From positions 44,365,188 to 44,429,187 of the forward strand of contig NC_091300.1 of assembly GCF_038502225.1 (NCBI RefSeq): 64,000 bases of DNA, in the 5' to 3' direction. The number at the start of each line of letters is the position of its first letter. Positions within the stretch are counted from its first letter, which is position 1. Origin of the DNA: Cherax quadricarinatus (lineage: Eukaryota > Arthropoda > Malacostraca > Decapoda > Parastacidae). The position numbers and the translations under genes are program-made. The notes beneath the pieces are model-generated. The model was not told where the DNA came from. It worked only from the letters and a program-made list of their open reading frames with translations, and made no database searches. Positions 25,443 to 38,430 of the stretch are shown here, in pieces.

Positions 25443-27424
25443 TGAATCAGCAATTATAAGACATGATAAACATTCATTATATAATAATAGTGGCAGCTTA
25501 TTTAAATTAGATTAGTTTATAGCGGGAGATATAGTCCATAGTTGGACTCCTATATAAATGCGAAGGATTGTGTTAAATGTAGCGCACAGAGGAATTAGGG
25601 TCCGTTTTCCTGCGGGATAAACTACGGCCGTCTTCTTTTTGAATAATCTACAGATGTCTCCCCCTTTAAATGTTTTCTGATGTATGGAAAAAATACCTAA
25701 GACAATTACCAGATATCTATATTTAGAATGTTAAGTCTTTTACATCATATCGAAGTCTGACCGAATTGTTGATAGTCATTTCAGTAATGTTACGCTCATG
25801 GGGTTACCACTGTAATATCATCGCTTGTGGGCTGGCTGCCTTATAAAATATCCACTGTTTCAGTCACCAGGCACTGAGTACTAGGTACTGGGTACTGGCT
25901 GCTGTACCTGGGACACTTATCCTCTACTGCTTCAATTTTCTCTAATTCGAGCAAAAACGCTCACTCTGAACGTGTTTGCTTGGACTTCTACCTCTTTTCT
26001 GCAACATTGCAAGCTCCTGATGATCGGATGATTGCAACGTGAGAGGCCTAGACTCTAAGATGTCACATACGGTGGCACACTAGGGTGTATAACAGTTAGT
26101 ATACTCAAATTGACTCTTAACCAGGCAGTGTACGGCTACAATAGAATAGACTTCCTAATTAGCCAGGACATTTTGAGAAAAAAATAATTACACAAAATAA
26201 CACAAGTCAATGTAAGATGGAAAAGTAACTCTGAATGATTGCCACACCAACAATACTTAAAATGGCCCAGGGAAAGTGACCATGGGAAAAATACTTAAGT
26301 AATATATATGTATATAGGGAAGCTCCTACTAGATATTACAGTTCAGGGAAGGAACACATCCCTTGGCAAGTATATTGATAAGAGTAGATTTTCTGACATT
26401 GTATTGTATGCAGGACACACCGCCCTAGGGTGAGAATAGCTAGATATAAATGACGTACGTACATAACCCAAATAATTAGTATACAGTCGTGACAGTGTCA
26501 TTTGAAATATTAATTAGCTATCGGACAACATACTCAAATAGACAATATACACAACCCAGAAAATATAATATAACTGACCTAGAGATGATGATGCTAGAAG
26601 TTATATACCAGTTTTATATTACATAACCAAAAGCAGTGCTAGGAAATATTTTAGCACTGGACACACCTGGACAATATAAACTAAATGTACAGTATTAGAA
26701 CATGTGTATATGAACAACAAAACTGTAATCACCAGGCAAGTCCTAGTTGAAAGAAATAATTCGATAAGCGTATTTCGTCACAGAAGAAAATGGAGTTTGT
26801 CTATAGTGAAACACCTTATGGACGACTAACACTGCTAAAGTCTCATTCTACCTTGAATTTTTCTTCTCTAGTATCAAACGAGAGAAAGACAGGTACTCTA
26901 CATCTTACTGGTTTAAATACCTGTAACTGTTGGTAAGCGTAGTTGAGTCTGCTCTTATCATCTCTGCACTCCGTTTAGTGGATATATAACACACTGCTTT
27001 TAACCAGTCATGACACTGATGTTATGTAGCTTGACCACGGTAGTTATAGAGACACAGGAATGTCTGATACACAGTTGGATGTGTTGTACTTCCAAGTTAA
27101 GCTTAGAGTAATTTATGAAATATTTATTCAATTCAATCTCACACCAGCCGAAAATGAAACTAGATCAATGAATAATAAATAAACAGAGATTAATAACAAG
27201 AGAGGATGAGTGCATTTTGTGAACTGTTAAATTATTCTGAAATTTTCTCCTGTCAATTGTCTGATCATTTTTCAACAGAAAAAAGCTTAAGTGAAGCACT
27301 CAGGGCCAAATGATGTATTTGCAGACGTAAGAAGACAGGGTCAGTAACCTCAGCGAGGTTCTTAATTGCTTCCTGCTTCGCATGACTGACGTCACATGAC
27401 AATCACATGATCATATATAATGGT
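25441..27424. other. 2 kb without recognised features
   Basis: AT-rich, single-copy-looking DNA with no long frame, no RT motif, no RNA gene and no tandem structure that I can see. It is the best candidate in the window for ordinary intergenic or intronic host sequence. Confidence 0.45.
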
Positions 27425-28010
27425 ATCCTGGAGTCTACCTGGTGGGATTTCCGTGGGTCAGTGCCCCCACGCCTCAGTCCATGACCAAGGGCTTGATCAA
27501 ACAGGCTGTTACTGCTGGTCACTCGCAATCCAACGTACGAACCACAACCCGTCTGCTTAGTCACTGACTACTGGTATCTCTCCAGTTCCCTCTTGAACAC
27601 AGATAGGGGTATACTGGTAATCCCCTTTATGTGATTGGGCTACTGATACTTATTCTGTTTTCTCTCAGTGTACTCACGGCATCCTTGCTTTTCATTAGGG
27701 GTATGTTGCACCGTCTACCGAGTCTTTTGCTTTCATATGTAGTGATGCTTTTTTGTAGATTTGGGACAAATCCCTTTAGGATTTTTCAGGTGCAAATTAT
27801 GACGTACTTTTCTCGTCTGCACTCCAAGAGGTACAGGACTAAGACCTTCAAACGTTCCCGGTGCAGTAAAGGTCCTCTGTAAATTCTCCAGATGTGCAAT
27901 TTCATATGCCTTGAAAGGGGCTGTTAGTTTACATAAGTATTCCAGCCTAGATGGAACAAGTGACTTTAAGAGGATCATCGGCTTATATATGCCAATACTG
28001 CATACTTAAA
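27425..28010 (-). pseudogene. LINE C-terminus and 3' region, minus strand
   Basis: The reverse complement carries the same 3' region as the LINE at 2.2-3.8 kb (CTTGATCAAACAGGCTGTTA on plus near 27492). At 27733-27978 it has a minus-strand stretch reading MILLKSLVPSRLEYL and LTAPFKAYEIAHLENLQRTF, matching the C-terminal domain at 3140-3250. An internal deletion removes part of the C-terminal domain. Confidence 0.75.
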
Positions 28011-28136
28011 AGCTGATTAAGCAGAAGGCCCCTCACTCAATTTAGTTTATATTCTTTTCAGTTAGATGACATGCTTATCTAGTTCTCATTAACCACTCCA
28101 AGGAAAATCAAATTAGATAAAAACTGCATCTGTTCG

Positions 28137-29232
28137 GCAATACTCCCCAGCAACGCTCCTCTGCAACTCTCCCCGGCAACATTCCCCAGCAACGCTCCTC
28201 TGCAACTCTCCCCGGCAACATTCCCCAGCAACGCTCCTCTGCAACTCTCCCCGGCAGCATTCCCCAGCAACGCTCCTCTGCAACACTCCCCGGCAGCATT
28301 CCCCAGCAACGCTCCTCTGCAACACTCTCCGGCAACATTCCCCAGCAACGCTCCTCTGCAACACTCTCCGGCAACATTCCCCAGCAACGCTCCTCTGCAA
28401 CACTCTCCGGCAACATTCCCCAGGAACGCTCCTCTGCAACACTCCCCGGCAGCATTCCCCAGCAACGCTCCTCTGCAACTCTCCCCGGCAACATTCCCCA
28501 GCAACGCTCCTCTGCAACACTCCCCGGCAACATTCCCCAGCAACGCTCCTCTGCAACACTCTCCGGCAACATTCCCCAGCAACGCTCCTCTGCAACACTC
28601 CCCGGCAACATTCCCCAGCAACGCTCCTCTGCAACACTCTCCGGCAACATTCCCCAGGAACGCTCCTCTGCAACACTCCCCGGCAGCATTCCCCAGCAAC
28701 GCTCCTCTGCAACTCTCCCCGGCAACATTCCCCAGCAACGCTCCTCTGCAACACTCTCCGGCAACATTCCCCAGGAACGCTCCTCTGCAACACTCCCCGG
28801 CAGCATTCCCCAGCAACGCTCCTCTGCAACTCTCCCCGGCAACATTCCCCAGCAACGCTCCTCTGCAACACTCTCCGGCAACATTCCCCAGCAACGCTCC
28901 TCTGCAACACTCCCCGGCAACATTCCCCAGCAACGCTCCTCTGCAACACTCTCCGGCAACATTCCCCAGCAACGCTCCTCTGCAACACTCCCCGGCAGCA
29001 TTCCCCAGCAACGCTCCTCTGCAACACTCCCCGGCAGCATTCCCCAGCAACGCTCCTCTGCAACACTCCCCGGCAACATTCCCCAGGAATGCTCCTCTGC
29101 GACAATCTCCGGCAACATTCCCCAGCAACGCTCCTCTGCAACACTCCCCGGCAACATTCCCCAGGAACGCTCCTCTGCAACACTCCCCGGCAACATTCCC
29201 CAGCAACGCTCCTCTGCAACACTCCCCGGCAG
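28137..29232. repeat. 39-bp satellite, about 28 copies
   Basis: Units contain AACGCTCCTCTGCAACACTC then CCCGGCAACATTCCCCAGC. Variants differ at CAACTCTC/CAACACTC, CCCGG/TCCGG, AACATT/AGCATT and CAGCAACG/CAGGAACG. All three minus frames are open for about 380 codons because 39 is divisible by three (for example GNVAGECCRGALL repeated). No domain is seen. It sits between two minus-strand fragments of one LINE family. Confidence 0.97.
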
Positions 29233-29589
29233 GTTAAAATGATCACAGATCGCTAGCACTTACTGTACACTATTCCCTTTATTTATCTAATTGAGTACAC
29301 GTAATCGCTGGATTAGATAACCGAAGTGTAGCTTTCATTTTACACGACCACTGGCACGCTTCTCCGGATCTATCACAAAGATATCCTTTAGTAATTTACT
29401 AATATGTGTGTAGCTGACACACATGTATATTACACGCTATCCTGTCACCTTATTACTATCTTACCTGTAGAAATAAGACAGAAACAGGTGATGAGGTGTG
29501 TGAGCATTACATATACAAGAAGCGTTAAAATAGTAGTAATAAGAAGAAACAATAATGATCATGATAATAATTATAATTAGTAAATCAGG

Positions 29590-29950
29590 TGACTGTAATA
29601 AGGTTGTTCTGTACCATCTTCCAAGTCTCTTGTTTTCATATTGCGTGATTTCGGTGTACAGGTATGAGACTAGTCCTTCCAGGTGTAAATTATGATCTTC
29701 CTTTCTCGCCTATACTGTAAAAAGAATCAGTTGAAGAGACTTCAAGCATTCCCAGTAGTTCAGATGTTTGACTGAATGCATTTGGGCAGTGAAAGTTCTC
29801 TGTACATTCTGTAGCTCAAACATTTCGCCTGCCATGATGAGTCGTTAGTATACAGCAGTATTCCAGTCTGGAGAGAAACAAGTGACTAAGAATATTGTCA
29901 GTGGCTCAGCATCTGTCTTGAAAGTTCTAGTTACCTATCATTTGCCATGC
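29590..29950 (-). pseudogene. LINE C-terminal fragment, minus strand
   Basis: On minus, pieces read RTFKTDAEPL, then AGEMFELQNVQRTFTAQM, VKHLNYWECLK, and EITQYENKRLGR. This is the same C-terminal order as at 3110-3430. Several frameshifts are present. Together with the fragment at 27.4-28.0 kb it brackets the 39-bp satellite. Confidence 0.7.
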
Positions 29951-30269
29951 GGTAGCAACATCAACATTGTTGTGATCTTTGAAAGCAAGGTATTCTTACA
30001 TAATCACTCCCAAGTTTCTCACACGGAATTTTCGTTTTAGTCTTTAATTCCCCCAAATTAACTATAAAGAGAAAATATAACACAAAATCAAATGTATAAT
30101 TTTATCTACCAAGATAATATTTCACGTAAATTGTGAAGGGATAACAAGATGACTGAACTAGTCTGAATTATAGAGCAGATAACACATACCATAAGGTATT
30201 AACACTAACGGTATAAGTTATAACAAATGGCATGGAACCCCGAGGACCATGCAGTTTATGTACTGTACA

Positions 30270-31340
30270 TCAACAGAGTCAATGATAATGATCAGGGATG
30301 TCAAGCGTGACCTCTCAAGAAGTACTACCAAAACATCAAAGTTTCTTACGTACGTGAATATCAAGAAAATTTGTGAAACCAGAATAGAACCTCTAATAGC
30401 TAGTGGCAAGTGGCTCTCTCTTGGCTCTACATACTCGAAAACGAAATCAACGTATGCTACGTTGGTAATGGTCATAGAACGTCTTTGCAGGAATTGAAAC
30501 AGACGTCATCAAGGGAGTTACTATGTATCACTGATATCAACACTGCAACTGTATTTTAGTACATAAAAAACCTGGACATTTCTTAAACTATAGGGTCGGA
30601 TGGAATACCAGCTAGATTATTAAACTAATCTTAGAAATATCGCATTCCTGTTAACGGATTTACTCAACAAATCAACTGAGGAAGGCTACAGTTTGACATT
30701 AACTGTGAATCAACTAATGGAAGCTGTAATTAGAGACACCATTGTTCTTGAAGACTTAACAAACAAGCAGCATGATAAATGCAACAAAAGATCTTGCCAA
30801 ACTACCCTAATGGAAAATTTAAGTTGCGAGAACAAATTACTCATAGATGTAGTGTATCACAACTTCTAGGCGTTGATTAGGACACATATGTAACAGATGC
30901 CCAACTGTTACATATGTGTTTTAATCATCATACTTGTCGGTATTTTATACCACTTTCAGCATAACTTCTAGGTGGAATTTGACAATTTACCACGTCGAGA
31001 TTTAATTAGTAGACTTAAGAATTATGACAGCGAGAACAACTTTTAGGATTGGATCAGTGACTGGCAACTGACAGGAAACACAGAATGGTTTTATGTGTCG
31101 GAGTGGAGGAAAGTAATGAAGTGGCACAAGAAACTTAACAAGAAGCGTCAAGCACAAAATACCGGAAACAAAAATTAACACTATTCAGTGCTATCACAAC
31201 ACAATCTGAATATGCTCTCACGTTTCAGTCTTCTTGCAGGATGCAGAGAAGAGCAACACGAAACCTTGGAATGAAACTTTTTGCTGTGAGGTTTAACACG
31301 CAAAGTGGTAAGGGCTTCTTTTCAGAACAGTGGAACACCG
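30270..31340 (+). pseudogene. Decayed CR1/Jockey-type RT relic, plus strand
   Basis: Fragments in order: KTSKFLTYVNIKKICETRIE near 30330 (pre-RT linker), a GSDGIPARLLN-like reading near 30595, LTNKQHDKCNKRSCQTTLME near 30760-30815, LLIDVVYHNF near 30840-30870 (motif A, Asp replaced by Asn), then RRDLISRLKNYDSENN near 30995-31040 and RMQRRATRNLG near 31240. A palindrome (30882-30919) is inserted after motif A. The motif-order match is good but sequence decay is heavy. Confidence 0.55.
30882..30919. repeat. Palindrome with 15-bp arms
   Basis: ACACATATGTAACAG (30882-30896) and CTGTTACATATGTGT (30905-30919) are perfect reverse complements around 8 bases. It lies inside the RT relic. Confidence 0.8.
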
Positions 31341-32329
31341 GTTCAGACTTCCCACTGAAACTTTTACCTGTAGGTTATCTGTAGTCTCTTCACACTTACT
31401 GAGCTCTCTCTTCGTGCCTCTCCCTTTTATTAGCGGTATCTTGCACCGTTTGTTAAAGCTCCTGAAAAATAAAATTAATCTTGAATGAATAGGATTATAC
31501 GATTTAGAGTCTTCTCTGGGTAGTGATTCCCGGTATTCTGATGATAATACTAAATCTGTGTGCGATATGTGGTTATTCGCTTCTACCTGTAATTCAGCTG
31601 AAATACATGATTGTAGAAAGAAGAACTGGGGCTAGTGGTAGACACAACTCTGTGGGTGGCAGTAAAGGAGTATGAGTAGTCGTTTTATGAGTACAAATAT
31701 TGTGGTAGAGGTTCTTGTAACCCTTGTTGCTCATCCTCTCCAATCTCTCGTATAAATTCCATGGTAGTTTTTTCAATATGGAATGGCATGTCTTTTCCCC
31801 ATGTCATAATTGCAGGGACCTGAGGAAATGGAGGGTGGAAAGAGAGACTCATTCTTTACGACGTCAGCCACAGTCATCTATATGGTAGTAGATTCTCACT
31901 CTCAACAGACATCCTCGGTGTGGATGTTAAAGTTTTCCTCATATGTCTTCCCAATGCACTTTCTTTTCCTTCCTTCTGTCTTCTTTATCTCTCCTCCACA
32001 ACTTTTCTCTCCCGTTCGTCCTCTTTCTCAACTCCCCTTCCCCTCTCTTCCCTATCCCTTATTCTCTCCCTCTCATCTCCTCATTCCCTTCATCTCTCCT
32101 TCACTTGGCCGACGAGCAAGTAATGGCCACTACTTTACCAGTACATTTTGCGGCGCTAACAAGACGCTGGCACTTGTAAAATGCCTCTCAAGACACTCTT
32201 ACCTCATTACTTCCTCAGAGTGCAGAGACAGACACATGGAGTCTTAGTATTCATTTTTTTTTCTCTTGTGATACGAAAGCTGTTATTGACTCCTGTCAGT
32301 GTAGCAAACACCAGCCATCTTTAAAATTT
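31341..32329. other. Spacer with possible LINE scrap
   Basis: On minus, 31594-31776 reads KLPWNLYERLERMSNKGYKN, which has the look of a LINE fragment, but I cannot place it. 31940-32110 is pyrimidine-rich. No gene is supported. Confidence 0.4.
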
Positions 32330-34790
32330 GTCGGAGGCTTCCCTTCCACTACCTCATGACGGAGACTTCCCTTCCCCTACTTCTTGATGGAGGCTTCCCT
32401 TCCACTACCTCATGACGGAGACTTCCCTTCCCCTACTTCTTGATGGAGGCTTCCTTTTCCTTACTTGATGGAGGCTTCCATTCCGCTACTTCATGACAGA
32501 GGCTTCCCTTCCCCTACTTCTTGATGGAGGCTTCCCTTCCACTACTTCATAACGGAGGCTTCCCTTCCCCTACTTCTTGATGGAGGCTTCCTTTTCCTTA
32601 CTTGATGGAGGCTTCCATTCCGCTACTTCATGACAGAGGCTTCCCTTTCCCTACTTCTTGATGGAGGCTTTCTTTTCACTACTTAATGACGGAGGCTTCC
32701 CTTCCACTACTTCATGACGGAGGCTTCTCATCCACTACTTCGTGAAGGAGGTTTCCCTTCCACTACTTCATGACGGAGGCTTCCCTTCCACTGCTTCATG
32801 ACAGAGGCTTCCCTTCCACTACTTCATGATGGAGGCTTCCCTTCCACTGCTTCATGATGGAGGCTTCCCTTCCACTACTTGATGACGGAGGATTCCCTTC
32901 CACTTCACGATGGAGGCTTCCCTTCCACTACTTCATGACGGAGGCTTGCCTTCCACTACTTCATGATGGAGGCTTCCCTTCCACTACTTCATGATGGAGG
33001 CTTCCCTTCCACTACTTCATGATGGAGGCTTCCCTTCCACTTCATGATGGAGGCTTCCCTTCCACTACTTCATGACGGAGGCTTCCCTTCCACTACTTCA
33101 TGACGGAGGCTTCCCTTCCACTGCTTCATGACGGGGGTTTCCCTCTCATTACTTCCTGTCGGAGGCTTCCCTTCCACTACTTCATGACGGAGGCTTGCCT
33201 TCCACTACTTCATGAAGGAGGCTTCCCTTCCACTACTTCATGATGGAGGCTTCCCTTCCACTTCATGATGGAGGCTTCCCTTCCACTACTTCATGATGGA
33301 GGCTTCCCTTCAACTACTTCATGACGGAGGCTTCCCTTCCACTACTTCATGACGGAGGCTTCCCTTCCACTACTTCATGATGGAGGCTTCCCTTCCACTA
33401 CTTCATGATGGAGGCTTTCCTTCCACTTCATGATGGAGGCTTCCCTTCCACTACTTCATGACGGAGGCTTCCCTTCCACTACTTCATGACGGAGGCTTCC
33501 CTTCCACTACTTCATGACATAGGCTTCCCTTCCACTACTTCATGATGGAGGCTTCCTTTCCACAACTTCATGATGGAGGCTTCCCTTCCACTACTTGATG
33601 ACGGAGGATTCCCTTTCCCTACTTCTTGATGAAGGCTTCCCTTCCACTACTTCATGACGGAGGCTTCCCTTCCACTACTTCATGATGGAGGCTTCCCTTC
33701 CGCTACTTCATGACGGAGGCTTCCCTTCCACTACTTCATGATGGAGGCTTCCCTTCCACTACTTTATGACGGCGGCTTCCCTTCCACTGCTTCATGACGG
33801 AGGTTTCCCTCTCACTACTTCGTGACGGAGGATTTCCTTCCACTACTTCATGACGGAGGCTTCCCTTCCACTACTTCATGATGGAGGCTTCCCTTCCACT
33901 ACTTCATGATGGAGGCTTCCCTTCCACTACATGACGGAGGCTTCCCTTCCGCTACTTCATGACGGAGGCTTCCCTTCTGCTACTTCATGACAGGTTTCCC
34001 TTCCACTACTTATAGACGAAGGCTTACCTTCCCCTACTTCTTGATGGAGGCTTGCCGTCCATTACTTCATGATAAGGGTTTCCCTTCCACTACTTATAGA
34101 CGGAGGCTTCCCTTCCACTACTTCATGACGGAGACTTCCCTTCCACTACTTATAGACGGTGGTTTCCCTTCCACTACTTCATGATGGAGGCTTCCCTTCC
34201 CCTACTTCTTGACAGAGGCTTCCCTTCCACTACTTCATGACGGAGGCTTTCCACTACTTCATGACGGAGGCTTCCCTTCCCCTTCTTCTTGACGGAGGCT
34301 TCCCTTCCACTACTTCATGACGGAGGCTTCCCTTCCCCTACTTCTTGACGGAGGCTTCCCTTCTACTACTTCATGGCGGAGGCTTCCCTTCCCCTACTTC
34401 TTGACGGAGGCTTCCCTTCCATTACTTCATGACGGAGACTTCCCTTCAACTACTTCATGACGGAGTCTTCCCTTCCACTACTTCTTGACGGAAGCTTCCC
34501 TTCCATTCCTTCATGACGGAGGCTTCCCTTCCACTACTTAATGACGGAGGCTTCCCTTCCACTGCTTCATGACAGAGGCTTCCCTTCCACTACTTCTAGA
34601 CGGAGGTATCACTTCTACCACTCTTTCACAGAGGCTTACCTCCAATACTCCTTAAGTGGTGCGTCGCGTCCACTACCCCTTGATGGAGGCTCTTCCTCCA
34701 CTACTCTATGATGGAGGCTCTGGGTCCTCTACTCCTCGACAGAGGCTCCAGGTCCAGTACTCCATGATGGAGAAATTTAGGGGTCACAGA
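32330..34790 (+). repeat. 28-bp satellite, about 85 copies
   Basis: Units contain GGAGGCTTCCCTTCCACTAC then TTCATGAC, with T/C exchange after GA. Shorter units lacking TACTTC recur at intervals. Degeneration rises toward the right end (TCTATGATGGAGGCTC near 34700). Any frame through it is an artefact. Confidence 0.97.
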
Positions 34791-34849
34791 TGCAGAGGGC
34801 TTTGCTGTGTAGATGTTCTTTTGCTCTTCGGCCGCATGACTCTAGTCTC

Positions 34850-36010
34850 TTCCTATAGTCTCTGGACGCACTTAATAATCTTGTTCTTTCCATCAAGCTC
34901 AAAGCTGAATAGGAATTTTACTCTTTGTTTCCATACCTTGATGTTTATGTCTAACGCTCAGCGACAGGCTTTTCGTTTTTCCGTTAAGCGCAAACCAGTG
35001 GCAGGTAAATTCACTACTTTTCTTACCACGCCTCCCTCTGTCAACAAGAGTGTTCTTGTTCCTTTCTGTCTTCGTGTTCTCTTCATTTTTGACCCACAGT
35101 TTCTTCACTCTGATATCTCTACTCGCAGCTCCTTCTCTCGCCATGGCTTCTCTTTCGAATGAACTAATGTCTCTCCCAAACTCACTTCTGTGGTGAACTA
35201 TCCCGTTCCTTTCTCTCCCTACATTTCGAAAAATCGTAATCTTAATACTAACCGTCTTCTAGATATAAAACTTGCTTGTCGTAATAATCTTGTTCATTAC
35301 TTCTTTATTACCTGCTCTTGTCCTCTCCAGTACTTTAGCGAGACTTGCCGCTCTCAATTTTGACAGGTTTAAGGTTCACGAAAGATCTGTTCACCTTGCC
35401 GTCACCAACAATGTAAGAGATCACAGTCAGCTATCTGCCCTTCTTCCAGTCTTCATAGACTCTGTCATGCCGAATCAACTGTTACACACAACTTTCCTAA
35501 CATGAATCTTAGTCCTAGCTTTGTTGCTATAGATGCCTGCCATTCTCAATACATTGTCATAGGCTCTAATCTTCAGAACACTCGTGACTTGACCTAACCT
35601 TCGCCTCCTTCTCCTCTTTTCTCTTGACTTGTCTTATGCATTTTCCTTGCCTTCCCTGTCTTCTGACTTCCTCTTTCTTCTTCGTATTTTTTTTAACCTG
35701 GAGCAATAGGCTACTGCAGGTCTTCTCTGCCCTCTTGGGAGCAGGTGTTAGAGTGCTGAGATATTTTTATTTCCACAATCTGGAAATGTCATTCAGTCTC
35801 GTTGCTCTATCACTAGTCTTGCCTGGCGTGAGCCACTAGACCTCCTTCATCTAATGATGATATCATTACTCTACTACTATTACTGCAACCACCATCCCCT
35901 CATTCTGCAGCCCTTACCATGTAATCTTTTGGCCTTCTGTACTTTTCTTGGGCCATTTGTGACTTGACAATGGTTCAGAAGGACCGTAACGTCGTCTTAA
36001 GATTCCTCTG
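34850..36010 (+). pseudogene. Penelope-like element relic (RT end, GIY-YIG remains, 3' UTR)
   Basis: 34905-35160 is an open stretch with AFRFSVKRKPVAGKFTTFLT, PPSVNKSVLVPFCLRV and DPQFLHSDI, matching the last part of Penelope-type RT. After a frameshift, 35230-35480 reads NLNTNRLLDIK, PLQYFSETCRSQFDRFKVHE and HLAVTNNVRDHSQ. These fit the GIY-YIG endonuclease pattern, in which xFGETGRS-x3-RL-x2-H is usual; here Gly-Glu-Thr-Gly has become Ser-Glu-Thr-Cys. Beyond, FPNMNLSPSFVAIDACHSQY is in a third frame. A C/T-rich 3' region ends with CTTGACAATGGTTC, AGAA, GGACC and GTAACGTCGTC at about 35963-35996. Not functional. Confidence 0.7.
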
Positions 36011-36082
36011 CGAAGTTCAGTTGTTGGTAAAATATTCCAACCACGGTATCATAATTTTTTATTCTTATGAACTGCAACCAAT

Positions 36083-36168
36083 GAATCATCACCACCACCA
36101 CCACCACCACCATCACCACCACCATCACCACCACCACCACCACCACCACCACCACCACCACCACCACC
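36083..36168. repeat. (CAC)n microsatellite
   Basis: CAC triplets with three CAT interruptions; reads as poly-His on plus. Confidence 0.97.
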
Positions 36169-36171
36169 GTT

Positions 36172-36625
36172 GCATGCAAATAGTATGTAACCTTTATTCG
36201 GAGCATGTTAACACACTCATAAAGGCTGCCTCAACAACCAGTGAACCAGTTAACTAAGGGTCGGACGATCGGGGGGCCCCATCGTCAGATCAGTTCCTAG
36301 GTTCAGCCAATCATATTGTGGATCTGGCAGTTGTGAAGGTGACGTGGATACCACTCATATTCTCACCCTTGTCATTTTCATCCAGCTGCTGGTTGAACAC
36401 GGTTGTCTATTCTGTCTACAGGCTGTGTCTTTGCGTCTTGATTTACCGTGTCGTACACATATATTTCCAACTGTATATAGTGTACATACTTGTAAATGCT
36501 TATAATCGCACTTGGTGAAGGAAAATATAATTCAAAGCCATTCAGCTGTGTTTGTTCTGCTCCTTGCTGCCCTTTACACCCAGGATAACAGGCCTTGAAT
36601 ACCTGGGTCGTAATATAGGAACTGT
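36172..36625 (-). mobile_element. Dispersed repeat, copy 2 (possible solo LTR)
   Basis: Reverse-oriented partner of 16112-16545. Shared words on plus are GTTGCATGCAAATAG, CTTTATTCGGAGCATGTTA, CACTCATAAAGGCTGCCTCA, GGGGCCCCATCGTCAGATCA, and CACCCAGGATAACAGGCCTT. The outer end CCTTGAATACCTGGGTCGTA occurs twice (36593 and 36665), a local duplication of about 71 bases. No coding content. Confidence 0.65.
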
Positions 36626-36689
36626 CCGAGAGCTGGAGTTGAATTTAAAGCAGTTGAGCCTAGAGCCTTGAATACCTGGGTCGTAATAA

Positions 36690-37310
36690 CCACCACCATC
36701 ACCATGACGGCGATCAATAACTAGTGTATATACCACCATAATTGTTAAACTATTGTATCCTCATTATAATCAACAACTATCGCACTACCTTCACAACTCT
36801 CACAATCAATAAATTCTACCACCATTTCCTCCACCACTGTCACTTTCAATAACTAACCACACTACCACCACTACCACCACCACCACAAGAGCCTCTAACA
36901 TTACCACTGACTTCCCTTCACCATCGCCATCACAATTACTACCTTCCCCCACAACGACCACCATAACCGCCACCAGTACCATCACCCACCACCACCACCA
37001 CCACTAGCACTACAACCACTAGCACCACCACCACTAGCATCACCACCAAAACTATCACCACCAAAACTATCCCCACCACCACCACCCCACCACAACAAGT
37101 ACCATAAATATTACTACCCTAACATTACAGCTACTAATACCACCACCACCACCAAAACCTCCTACCACGACAAATACCAAAAACACTACCATCATGCCTT
37201 CACCACTTCTAATACCAACACCCGTACTCTTACTACTACCACCATCAACACCACTACCACCATCACCACCACTATAACCACACCATTACCACCACAAGTA
37301 CCACCATTTG
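36690..37310. repeat. Degenerate ACC/CCA-rich simple repeat
   Basis: Irregular CCACCA, CACTAC and ACCATC words over 600 bases; low complexity with no fixed unit. Confidence 0.85.
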
Positions 37311-38430
37311 TGTTGAGTAGTGCCAAGCATGACTTCACCCTCCCATCTTCCACTCCCACCTTCCCTCCGTCTTTCTGTCTCTATCTCTGTCTATCTCTGT
37401 CTGTCTGTCTCTGTCTATCTCTGTCTGTCTCTGTCTATCTCTGTCTCTGTCTCTCTCTCCCTTCAATCCCTTACCTCTCTCTCTTTTTCCTAACCCCTAT
37501 CTCCCTACCTCCCTTCCACTTCTCTCTCTCCCATTCATTCTTTCCCTCCCTTTCATACTTTATCTCCACATCACTTTTATTCTTTCTTTCCTTCCCGTCC
37601 TTCCATCTCCTCACATTCCCTCCCTTCCCTTTATCTCCTGGCCTCCTTTTCATCCAAGATTCCCCCTTTCTCAGTTTCATCTGATCTCTTCCTCGCTTCT
37701 CCTCCCTATCTTCATGTTTTTTCTCTACCTCCCTGTTCCTCTGCTAACTTTCTGTTCCATCTCAGTTAACATCCCTTCCACCATTATAGTCAACTCTCTT
37801 GAATCTCTTCTTTCTCCGTATTATCGTCTCCCCGCTCTCCTCTCTTCACTCCCAACTCCTTTCCCAACTCTCCTCTCCACAGTCCCCATTTTCCTATCCT
37901 CATCTTTCACTCCCCTCTCCCCACTTCTGATTCCCTCCCCACATTCCCTACTCTTTTACTATCCCCATTGCCCTTTTCTCACTCTCCTTCTCCCTTCTCC
38001 CCGCTCCCTACTGATCTCCCAACTCCACTCTTTTTTCTTCCCATTCTCCTATCCTCATTACCCACTCCCCTCTCACCACTCCACTCTTCACTTTCCACTC
38101 CCCACTCTTTTCTTAATCCCACAGCTCCATCTTCCCACTTCCCACACTATCTCCCCACTACCTGCTCACCATATCCCACCCCCACTCCCATTTCACACTC
38201 CTATCGCCCCACCTTATACTCCCCATTCTTACTCTTCACACTTCCCACTCTCTTCCCACTCCCGTCTCCCCACCCTCTTCTCACTTTCCTCTCCTCATTA
38301 ACCTATCCCCACTCCCAACTTCCCCCTTTCCCACTTCCCTTCCGCCAATCGCCTCTTCCTGCCCTCTTCTCCCCATTCCTCTCCCCCACTTCTTTCCCTG
38401 CACTATTACGAGCCAGCTCTAATAGCCTGC
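37311..38430. repeat. Pyrimidine-rich low-complexity tract
   Basis: C/T content is very high, beginning with CTGTCTATCT-type tetranucleotides and continuing as CTCCCCACTCCC-type words. Ser/Pro/Leu-rich frames up to 195 codons cross it and show no domain. Confidence 0.85.

Noticed and set aside
28079..29259. Three overlapping minus-strand frames of about 380 codons
   Set aside because: The 39-bp satellite again keeps every minus frame open; all three cannot be real and none has a domain.
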